20,914 bases of DNA from Candidatus Nitrosopolaris rasttigaisensis (GTDB lineage Archaea > Thermoproteota > Nitrososphaeria > Nitrososphaerales > Nitrososphaeraceae), in the NCBI GenBank assembly GCA_933226995.1, contig CAKOFP010000268.1:1-20914 (forward strand), given 5' to 3'. Position numbers and translations under genes: made by a program. Every line of letters starts with the position of its first letter. Positions within the stretch are counted from its first letter, which is position 1. Below the pieces are notes generated by a model, which saw only the letters and a program-made list of their open reading frames with translations, was not told where the DNA came from and made no database searches. Positions 15,309-20,914 of this stretch are shown here, piece after piece.

Positions 15309-15545
15309 ATGCAATTTGAGATTAAATATTTAATAGCAATCCTCTCGGCTATCTTGATTTTTGGAGGATTGTATTTGAAATTCCTGTATGACGTGCCTGA
15401 TGGAGAGGCCATCACCAATATGTGGGTCAGCTGGTTTCTCATAATTTTCGGTATTATTGGGATTATAGTATGTGCTTTATGGCAGAAGAGAAATCCTTTA
15501 GAAGTAGAAAGTGGCGATGACACCGCCTTTGACGGTCTACGGTGA
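15309..15545 (+). CDS. Two-helix membrane protein of the ABC block
   Basis: 78 residues with two membrane helices, about 7-27 (YLIAILSAILIFGGLYLKFL) and 36-57 (WVSWFLIIFGIIGIIVCALW), separated by a short acidic loop. The tail is polar and acidic (PLEVESGDDTAFDG). No family recognised. Its position between the exported protein and the ABC ATPase suggests a small accessory subunit. Only 68 bases separate its stop from the ATPase start. Confidence 0.68.
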   Translation: MQFEIKYLIAILSAILIFGGLYLKFLYDVPDGEAITNMWVSWFLIIFGIIGIIVCALWQKRNPLEVESGDDTAFDGLR

Positions 15546-15550
15546 AGCAA

Positions 15551-15610
15551 ATGAGCAACAACACCCGTGGTAAAGAAGATCATCTCGTCATCGCTGAGGT
15601 AGACATATAG
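15551..15610 (+). other. 19-codon open frame directly upstream of and in frame with the ABC ATPase
   Basis: ATG at 15551 reads MSNNTRGKEDHLVIAEVDI and stops at TAG 15608-15610, one codon before the ATPase ATG at 15614 in the same frame. It could be a leader peptide, a lost N-terminal extension or chance. Confidence 0.25.
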
Positions 15611-15613
15611 TTA

Positions 15614-16648
15614 ATGAAAGTTTCAAGCACTAATAACAACAGTATCTCCACGTCGACCCTGTCCAAGTTTTACAGGAATTTCAGGGCAGTTAACTCCCTT
15701 ACAATAGACGTGAGCCCAGGAGACATTTTCGGTTTCTTGGGTCCAAATGGAGCCGGTAAGACTACGACAATTAGAATGCTATGTGGACTTCTTTCACCAA
15801 CTTCAGGATATGCAAAAGTAGCTGGGTTCGATATTGTAAAAGACAGTTTAAAGATAAGAAGTATAGTAGGTCTCCTTCCTGAAAGCTCGGGATTTTATAA
15901 CTGGATGAGCGCAGAAGAATATCTTCTCTACTTCGCAGCTTTATACAAAATTGACACACACATAGGAAAGAAGAGAGCCAAAGATCTCTTGGAAAAAGTT
16001 GGACTTGCTACCAAGTCATTTGTACCTATTTCATATTACTCAAGAGGTATGAAACAGAGGTTAGGACTGGCAAGGACGCTTATAAACGATCCAAAAATCC
16101 TTTTCCTAGATGAACCAACGTTGGGGTTGGACCCGAAGGGTCAGCAGGATATTCAAAAAACTCTGCTAGAACTTAATCGTGAAAAGAAGGTTACAATATT
16201 TCTTTCATCTCACGCACTAAGCGAGGTATCTTCTCTTTGTAATAGGGTTGCAATTGTAAATCGTGGAAGATTAGTAGCTCAGGGGAGTATAGAAGATCTA
16301 AGGGCACTCGCAGGAGGCTCAAGCGGCCTAGTAGTTAGGATATTGAATTCTCCAAGTGCCCAACAGGAACTGTCAAGTCTGCCTTATCGGATTCAAACAA
16401 ATACTACGGACAACAATAGATTGATAGATGTAAAAGTTTCTGATGGAGTTTCAGAATCTGCAAACGACATTATTGATAGATTTGAGAAAGCCGGATTACA
16501 AATATATGAAATTCGCAGAATGGGCATGAGTTTGGAAGATGTATACTTTAAGCTTACCGAAGCGAAGAAGAAAGAAGATCAACAGACACATCCGGAAGCA
16601 CAACAAAAACCCAAAAGTAAGGAGGAACAACGACCGAGGCATGCTTGA
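15614..16648 (+). CDS. ABC transporter ATP-binding protein (CcmA/NosF-like)
   Basis: 344-residue ABC ATPase. Walker A is GPNGAGKTT (43-51), the signature is YSRGMKQRL (142-150), Walker B is ILFLDEP (162-168), the D-loop is GLDP (171-174) and the switch histidine is His200 (LSSHAL). The Q-loop position reads GLLPE with Glu90 in place of Gln, as is common in ABC-2 exporters of the CcmA/NosF type. The C-terminal 110 residues are an accessory domain ending in a Lys/Gln/Glu-rich tail. It powers the permease encoded next: the genes overlap by eight bases (ATG at 16641, TGA at 16646-16648), indicating coupled translation. Substrate unknown. Confidence 0.95.
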   Translation: MKVSSTNNNSISTSTLSKFYRNFRAVNSLTIDVSPGDIFGFLGPNGAGKTTTIRMLCGLLSPTSGYAKVAGFDIVKDSLKIRSIVGLLPESSGFYNWMSAEEYLLYFAALYKIDTHIGKKRAKDLLEKVGLATKSFVPISYYSRGMKQRLGLARTLINDPKILFLDEPTLGLDPKGQQDIQKTLLELNREKKVTIFLSSHALSEVSSLCNRVAIVNRGRLVAQGSIEDLRALAGGSSGLVVRILNSPSAQQELSSLPYRIQTNTTDNNRLIDVKVSDGVSESANDIIDRFEKAGLQIYEIRRMGMSLEDVYFKLTEAKKKEDQQTHPEAQQKPKSKEEQRPRHA

Positions 16649-17402
16649 GATCTACCAACGCGAATTTTCAGGGAGCTTTTATTCTTGGCGAGGAGGAGTA
16701 TGGATAGTTGCTGCAGCATTGATCTTTAGTATGGTTGCATATTTACTTCTGACAGACAAGGAGCTCAGTCTTTTGGATCAAGGAGAGATGTTATTCACGC
16801 TCGCGGAAGTGATTATTGCGCTCGGAGTTGTCATGTCGGCCACAAGTGCATCTTCATCCATATCTGGTGAGATAGAGTCGGGTACTTTTGAGAGCTTACT
16901 TCTCACCCCTGTAACTCATAGACAAATAGCTATGCAGAAACTGCTTTCAGTCCTCACTGTCTGGGCCATATTATATCTCGTGTCAATCCCATACCTAGTG
17001 GTGGTTGCTAGCGGTACACATCTTGCATTGTCTGCAGTTTTGTATGTCGGTCTTTACGGAACGCTATTGGTTACAGGGCTCTCATTGATTTCTATTGCAA
17101 TTTCTGCTAGGTTGAAATCCTCAAAGAGTAGCATAATGACTACACTTATGATTGTGTTGATATTACTTGCTCCATCCTTATTCTTTGCTACTTCACTTAA
17201 GAAGACTGATTTTGGTCTTGCTCTTGAAAGTATCAATCCCGTATCTCAATCATTTAATTCGCTTGACAGCGTATTAGTGGATAACGAACAGGCATTATCG
17301 CTGCAGGTAGATCATATATGGCCGGTGGTTGTTTTTGTACTGGCTTGTCTGCTGGTTTTTGTCTTTTTTACACGACAGTTTGAGGTGAAGAGTGCAGAAT
17401 GA
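16641..17402 (+). CDS. ABC-2 type transporter permease (NosY-like)
   Basis: 253 residues from the ATG at 16641. Six membrane segments can be drawn: about 18-37 (VWIVAAALIFSMVAYLLL), 50-70 (FTLAEVIIALGVVMSATSA), then VLTVWAILYLVSIPYLVVVA, YVGLYGTLLVTGLSLISIAI, TTLMIVLILLAPSLFFATS and VVVFVLACLLVFVFF. After the second helix the cytoplasmic block EIESGTFESLLLTPVTHRQI matches the conserved 'E..GT.E.LL..P..R' coupling region of ABC-2 permeases. An upstream in-frame start at 16539 would add 34 basic residues read through the ATPase gene, so the ATG at 16641, with a GAGG just before it, is preferred. The stop overlaps the next start (ATGA), which couples it to the anchored protein that follows. Confidence 0.92.
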   Translation: MLEIYQREFSGSFYSWRGGVWIVAAALIFSMVAYLLLTDKELSLLDQGEMLFTLAEVIIALGVVMSATSASSSISGEIESGTFESLLLTPVTHRQIAMQKLLSVLTVWAILYLVSIPYLVVVASGTHLALSAVLYVGLYGTLLVTGLSLISIAISARLKSSKSSIMTTLMIVLILLAPSLFFATSLKKTDFGLALESINPVSQSFNSLDSVLVDNEQALSLQVDHIWPVVVFVLACLLVFVFFTRQFEVKSAE

Positions 17403-18085
17403 AACAAAATTTGGTTGCTAATAACAATAATGATGATAACGAAAATTTAGCTGATTCAGTCGGAATGGATGTGGCAGTAGCAGTAAACCTTCTCTTTACA
17501 GTAATTTTTTGCTCTGTTTTGATGTCGGGATGCATTACTACTTTTAGTGTCCAACCTGTATTCGCAGCATCACAGTCTTCTGTAGCATCCATCACGACCC
17601 CTCTTCCTCCAAGCAACGTCAAGATAGATATATCCTCGGCACATAAGGTGAATGGGATAGCTGGACAATTTATCAAGATTGAAGGTATTATAACAAATCT
17701 CAGTCACAATGAAACGATCAATGGAGGAATTGCTTACATATCCATAGTAGATATAAAAAATAAAATCCCTATAGACTTGGAAGACTGGAGTGCCGCGAAA
17801 GGACTTTACATACCGGTTATTGAGGCTGGTCAATCACTTCCCCTGGAGTGGAATGTCAGATTGGTTAAAGCAGGGTCTTATACTATCGACCTACTTTTTA
17901 ATAAAGACGGTGATTTTGCGTCGCCACCTAGCGCAAGTTCCAAAGTGTTTTTGGAGGTTGCTCCAAAGCTCAATCTCAACCCTGGTAATGTTCTTCCGGT
18001 TGCCTTTGGAGTTCCCGCAATAATAATGGGTGTTCTTGGTGTAGTTAATTACATTCGTGGAAGAAAAACGGGGATTTATGGTTGA
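17399..18085 (+). CDS. Anchored extracytoplasmic protein, last gene of the ABC block
   Basis: 228 residues. A polar Asn/Asp-rich N-terminus (about 1-22) precedes a hydrophobic segment at about 26-57, then an outer domain of about 140 residues with a CARDB/Ig-like beta-sandwich look (IKIEGIITNLSHNETINGGI, YISIVDIKNKIPIDLEDW, IEAGQSLPLEWNVRLVKAGS). A second membrane helix at about 199-218 (VAFGVPAIIMGVLGVVNYI) ends in a basic tail, RGRKTG. A 'GC' within the first hydrophobic segment is not a clean lipobox. The ATGA overlap with the permease shows translational coupling, so it is very probably a structural or substrate-handling partner of the transporter. No named family recognised. Confidence 0.75.
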   Translation: MKQNLVANNNNDDNENLADSVGMDVAVAVNLLFTVIFCSVLMSGCITTFSVQPVFAASQSSVASITTPLPPSNVKIDISSAHKVNGIAGQFIKIEGIITNLSHNETINGGIAYISIVDIKNKIPIDLEDWSAAKGLYIPVIEAGQSLPLEWNVRLVKAGSYTIDLLFNKDGDFASPPSASSKVFLEVAPKLNLNPGNVLPVAFGVPAIIMGVLGVVNYIRGRKTGIYG

Positions 18086-18244
18086 CTATGGCATCCAAAG
18101 AAGATATCTAGTCCCTTACTTTTGAGGCATTTTGGTACCCGGGTCAAGGCTATGAGCAAATTACCGGTACTTTATAAATTAATTCTGTAAAACCATCATG
18201 GTAGAATCTCATAAAGGAGATAACTCAATAGACCGCTACCCACT

Positions 18245-18676
18245 TCAGGAACAAAAAACTATCTCTTTTTATTCGTTGTAATTGCAATACTACTTGCGGC
18301 GGTGTTTTGTTCGGTTTTCTAATGAATATGCTAGAGATGCAAATCGATTGATAAATGCTGAAAAAATATGCTTGTCTTAGCGATTCCACCAATAGTGGAT
18401 GTTGGTATGTGTTGTCGTTGGATTACCATTGGCTTTTGTTTATGTTCTATATAGACAAGTGCACAAAAAGTGAAACGATATACTATTGGCGTGAGAAAAT
18501 ACTTGGAGGATTTCAAAAAGGAAGAAGGAAATTATATTTATTGGATTGAAGCAAGAGTTGAGAATTTTAAAAAATTAGAGGCAGCATCTAAGAGAAAGCC
18601 TGATCTTATGGTATGTCATTCTAATATTGTATTCTTATCTTTTATCATGAGAATAAAAGTACTTCTATACGGGTAG
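18245..18676 (+). pseudogene. Decayed membrane protein, unidentified
   Basis: Three frames carry consecutive membrane-protein-like pieces: a helix NYLFLFVVIAILLAAVFCSVF ending at a TAA at 18320, then LVLAIPPIVD, then VVVGLPLAFVYVLYRQVHKK, and finally a charged cytoplasmic-looking segment from the GTG at 18470 (VRKYLEDFKKEEGNYIYWIE, ARVENFKKLEAASKRKPDL). Read together they look like a protein with at least two membrane helices and a soluble tail, broken by frameshifts near 18320, 18395 and 18468. The last piece alone could still be translated as a 68-residue protein. No family recognised. Confidence 0.35.
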
Positions 18677-19256
18677 AAGATTTGATTTGAATCAAAAATT
18701 ATGCAAACGATCTCATGATAATCAATTGCTTTATAAAATGCAACGATAGATGCAGCGTTTAGTATCTTGCTCTCAAAAAGTAATTGTTTGATTTCATTTA
18801 TTGTGAGAATAGCAAGCTCTATCTTTTCCATGTTTCCTAATGATTGCTTTCCTTCCTTGATCAAATCGTAGGCGACAAAAACATTTCCTTTCTGTTCAAA
18901 CATAGTATAATCAAGTGTATAAGACCCAATTGATACAATCTTTTTTGCTGTGTATCCAGTCTCCTCCTTTAGCTCACGAATGGCAGCATATTTTGGGGAC
19001 TCTCCTTTTTCTATATAACCAGATGGTGCTTCGATTTGAACAGAATCAACAATATGTCTATAACTTTTAATGGCAAGTATTTGGTTTGCGGATAGGAATG
19101 GTACTATAGTTGAATAGTTCCTTCTAAGTCCTCGAAGGTAAATTTTTTTCGCTCCAACACCTAACTCAGTGTATCTTCATACAGTTCAATCAGATCATTG
19201 GTGTACACGTTCTTTGTTGAATTTACTTTCCATCCTGTCGGTGCATTCTTGAACAT
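18616..19256 (-). pseudogene. NUDIX hydrolase interrupted by one frameshift
   Basis: NUDIX enzymes cleave nucleoside diphosphates linked to another group, such as ADP-ribose. The Nudix box is complete: GYIEKGESPKYAAIRELKEE followed by TGY, fitting GX5EX7REUXEEXGU exactly. Upstream in frame are GAKKIYLRGLRRNYSTIVPF and ILAIKSYRH, a normal start of the fold. The true N-terminus, MFKNAPTGWKVNSTKNVYTN from the ATG at 19256, is in another frame and ends at a TAG; the shift falls at about 19163-19170, where LYEDTLS should continue into ELGVGAKK. The C-terminus (ILNAASIVAFYKAIDYHEI) runs on about 35 residues beyond the usual end, perhaps because the original stop was also lost. With one clear lesion this is either a young pseudogene or an assembly error. 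Confidence 0.82.
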
Positions 19257-19486
19257 TAAGGATATTTGATATTTGTGTAATAACTACGTTGAGAATAACT
19301 AATCATTATTGGTATATAATGACCTCAATAATATAAAGAGACTCACTCAGTATATTTGATCTTCTACCATGTCCGTACCATGTCCCTATCCCATAACTTA
19401 TCTACTTACATCTAATGACTAGGGATGGATTGAAATTTAGACACCCTCTGAGAATGGTGTCCAATTCCACCCAGCACCAAGATCAC
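19257..19486. other. Spacer with NUDIX upstream region and weak hairpin after the SDR gene
   Basis: A TATA-like CATTATATACC (minus) lies near 19311-19320. GACACC (19440-19445) and GGTGTC (19456-19461) form a short hairpin just past the end of the SDR gene, possibly an imported terminator. Nothing else is seen. Confidence 0.3.
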
Positions 19487-20260
19487 TTAGATTTGTGCAG
19501 CACCACCATCGACGAACAGTTCGATACCGGTGACAAAACTGCTGTCATCCGACGCGAGGAACAAGGCGGCTTTCGCGATTTCGTCAGGATTGCCCAGCCT
19601 CCCCATCGGCACGGTGCTCACGAGGTTCGTCTTGAACTGCTCACCACTCTGCCCCAAGCCATTGACAAACCCCCTAAAGCCCGGCGTGTCGGTCGAACCA
19701 GGACTGATGGCGTTGACGCGGATCTTGCGTTGTTTCAGATCGACTGTCCAGGAACGCGCGAACGACCGTATGGCGGCCTTGGTTGCGCTGTAAACACTTA
19801 TCGCTTCGACTCCTTTGGATGCAGCGGTCGAAGCATTTAGAATGATCGAACCGCCGTCCTGAAACAGCGGAAGCGCTTTTTGAACCGTGAACAGTAGCCC
19901 TTTCACGTTGACGCTGAATGTTTTGTCAAAATGCGCTTCGGTAATTGCCCCCAATGGTGCGACTTCCCCAAGGCCGGCATTGGCGAAGAGAACGTCGATT
20001 CGGCCTTTCTGCTCCTTCACCGTCGCGTACAACCGATCAAGATCTGCGAGATTTGAGACGTCACCCTGAATACCGGTGACGTTTTTGCCGATCTGTTCTA
20101 CTGCTACATCAACTTCGCTTTGGCGGCGACCGGTGATGAAAACATATGCGCCCTCTGCGACGAACCGCTGTGCCGTGGCAAGGCCTATGCCGCTGTTTCC
20201 GCCCGTGATGACTGCAATTTTGCCGTCAAGCTTTTTCGTAATTAATTCAGTTTTAACCAT
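19487..20260 (-). CDS. Short-chain dehydrogenase/reductase, probably horizontally acquired
   Basis: 257-residue classical SDR, NAD(P)-dependent oxidoreductase of the Rossmann fold. Cofactor loop TGGNSGIG (19-26), GDV (66-68), NAG (93-95), catalytic Ser near 144 (LNAST), Tyr157 and Lys161 (YSATK), and the post-catalytic PGSTDTPG (187-194) are all present, and the end FVTGIELFVDGGA is standard. The gene is intact and of normal length. GTGRR-like residues after the second strand (TGRRQSE) favour NADP(H). Its codons are strongly G/C-ending (cgc, gcg, gtc, ggc), unlike the AT-rich neighbours, and it most resembles proteobacterial SDRs, so recent transfer is inferred. The substrate is unknown. The upstream inverted repeat and palindrome suggest regulation. 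Confidence 0.93.
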   Translation of the reverse strand: MVKTELITKKLDGKIAVITGGNSGIGLATAQRFVAEGAYVFITGRRQSEVDVAVEQIGKNVTGIQGDVSNLADLDRLYATVKEQKGRIDVLFANAGLGEVAPLGAITEAHFDKTFSVNVKGLLFTVQKALPLFQDGGSIILNASTAASKGVEAISVYSATKAAIRSFARSWTVDLKQRKIRVNAISPGSTDTPGFRGFVNGLGQSGEQFKTNLVSTVPMGRLGNPDEIAKAALFLASDDSSFVTGIELFVDGGAAQI

Positions 20261-20271
20261 ATCAGACTAAC

Positions 20272-20283
20272 TATTTGCAAATA
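20272..20283. promoter_or_regulatory. Palindrome TATTTGCAAATA upstream of the SDR gene
   Basis: Perfect 12-bp palindrome twelve bases before the SDR start. The same 12 bases recur at 20588-20599 within an 18-bp palindrome. Possible operator or core promoter element. Confidence 0.35.
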
Positions 20284-20290
20284 TTTAAAA

Positions 20291-20334
20291 TTAGTAGTAT
20301 CATCTGTCTTAGTTAGTAATATTGATACTACTAA
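20291..20334. repeat. Perfect 12-bp inverted repeat upstream of the SDR gene
   Basis: TTAGTAGTATCA at 20291-20302 and TGATACTACTAA at 20323-20334 are exact reverse complements with a 20-base spacer, 31 bases or more upstream of the SDR start. Such spaced arms suit two regulator dimers or a hairpin; they could also be the ends of a small inserted element. Confidence 0.5.
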
Positions 20335-20450
20335 GTTATTCTGACTGTGAGCGCCTGAGGACGAAAAGAACAGCGAGCTTGTGACATGCACAACAAATCA
20401 GCACAAATATGGACTAAAAAAGAAATTCGAACGCCGGGGAAGCAAAGTCC

Positions 20451-20730
20451 AATCAATATTATATGGGATTTTCAAAATACCTTATCAAATATGTCCATTT
20501 CTTCTTGCTAAGTTCATCTCTTTTGTAAGCTATGTTAGTAAGCAAATGGCATTTTTATAATATTTGTCCATACCAGGTAATACCAAATATTTGCAAATAT
20601 TTGTATGTTATTAATCAGTATTATATAGGATGTTCAAAATACCTTATCAAATATGTCTATTCTCAGTAAATTCATCTCCTTGTAAGCTCTATTAGTAAAC
20701 AATTGTCTTGCAAACGCATTTTTGCTTGAT
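20451..20730. repeat. Imperfect direct repeat, two copies of about 100 bp
   Basis: Copy 1 is 20451-20556 and copy 2 is 20613-20729. Both start AATCARTATTATAT, share TTCAAAATACCTTATCAAAT followed by ATGT, then TTCATCTC, TTGTAAGCT and TTAGTAA, and end GCATTTTT, with small indels between. The offset is 162 bases. The 18-bp palindrome AAATATTTGCAAATATTT (20585-20602) sits between them. On the minus strand copy 2 is the 3' end of the broken gene at 20634-20880, so copy 1 looks like a duplicated gene end. Confidence 0.7.
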
Positions 20731-20880
20731 TGATCCCCATAGCTGCCAATGATGATATTAACGTCTGCATTTGCGATCGCATTGAACTAAGCTGAGCTCG
20801 TTTTGCATTTTATCATGGATTTGGGCTTTTCTTCTGATAATCCAGATGAAAGGGGCTTTCTGTTGATTACAGTGAGACAT
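20634..20880 (-). pseudogene. Broken small gene of unknown function at the window end
   Basis: ATG at 20880 reads MSHCNQQKAPFIWIIRRKAQ, then IHDKMQNELSLVQ; after a frameshift near 20778-20785 the neighbouring frame continues NAIANADVNIIIGSYGDQSS, KNAFARQLFTNRAYKEMN and ends in a TGA at 20634-20636. Together about 85 residues. The regular protein character across the joint suggests one former gene. No family recognised. Its 3' end is duplicated at 20451-20556. Confidence 0.35.
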
Positions 20881-20914
20881 AAATTATACAGATCTATCAT
20901 TTCGTATTATTCAT

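Noticed and set aside
19415..20270. Several open frames antisense to the SDR gene
   Set aside because: They arise from the high G+C content of the opposite strand; the SDR has all family motifs.
20344..20553. Plus-strand open stretch (APEDEKNSELVTC onward) without a start, running into repeat copy 1
   Set aside because: No ATG near the beginning, the second repeat copy does not keep the frame, and no family is recognised.
20451..20730. CRISPR-like repeat
   Set aside because: Only two long, diverged copies with one spacer-like gap; size and divergence do not fit a CRISPR array.
1..20914. tRNA genes
   Set aside because: Scanned for T-loop GTTCRANNC patterns with matching acceptor ends on both strands by eye; none gave a cloverleaf. 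A tRNAscan-SE run would settle it.

Overview
The window reads as AT-rich archaeal chromosome, most likely from an ammonia-oxidising Nitrososphaeria archaeon (Thaumarchaeota), possibly close to Candidatus Nitrosocosmicus. This is an inference. It rests on TATA-box promoters placed for leaderless or short-leader transcripts, a mix of GTG and ATG starts, a PPOX/F420-type enzyme, an MtrA-like corrinoid protein, an HxlR regulator, a small zinc-ribbon protein that I recall as characteristic of the group, and exported proteins with one N-terminal membrane anchor. No rRNA, tRNA, CRISPR array or intact insertion sequence was recognised.

Layout. 1-390 (minus): N-terminal half of a Sulfolobus-type zinc alcohol dehydrogenase, cut by the window edge. 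540-1062 (plus): a decayed NADPH-dependent FMN reductase with four lesions. 1152-2358 (minus): a complete Cas4/RecB-like iron-sulfur nuclease, preceded by and overlapping a small basic protein; a second, broken copy of that small-protein family lies at 2513-3000. 3607-4493 (plus): a decayed class V aminotransferase running into an MtrA-like protein. 4634-5350 (plus): an HNH-fold protein with a leaderless promoter. 5495-7529 (minus): a PPOX/F420 enzyme, an NTF2/SnoaL-like protein and an unknown soluble protein. 7603-8306 (minus): a small remnant and a DUF4242 pseudogene. 8561-9507: an HxlR regulator divergent from a glyoxalase-fold (VOC) protein, with an operator-like palindrome between them. 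10018-10278 (minus): a zinc-ribbon gene with no usable start codon. 10668-11886: a membrane-anchored winged-helix protein divergent from a soluble winged-helix protein. 12243-13162: an exported CAP-domain protein convergent with a zinc-ribbon protein. 13163-14659 is nearly empty apart from a possible 33-residue membrane peptide.

14660-18085 (plus) is the best-preserved block: an anchored exported protein, a two-helix membrane protein, an ABC ATPase, an ABC-2 permease and an anchored extracytoplasmic protein, with stop/start overlaps at the last two junctions. It looks like one transport or export machine. 18245-19256 holds a decayed membrane protein and a NUDIX hydrolase broken by one frameshift. 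19487-20260 is a short-chain dehydrogenase whose base composition is clearly richer in G+C than its surroundings, probably acquired from a bacterium; the DNA upstream has a perfect 12-bp inverted repeat and an AT-rich palindrome. The window ends with a direct repeat of about 100 bp and a broken unknown gene.

The dominant theme is gene decay: at least six recognisable gene remnants in 21 kb, several richer in G+C than the background, as if an AT-rich genome had taken up and then lost genes from higher-GC relatives. The most promising items for new biology are the five-gene ABC block, the membrane-anchored/soluble winged-helix pair, and the duplicated small-protein family next to the Cas4-like nuclease.
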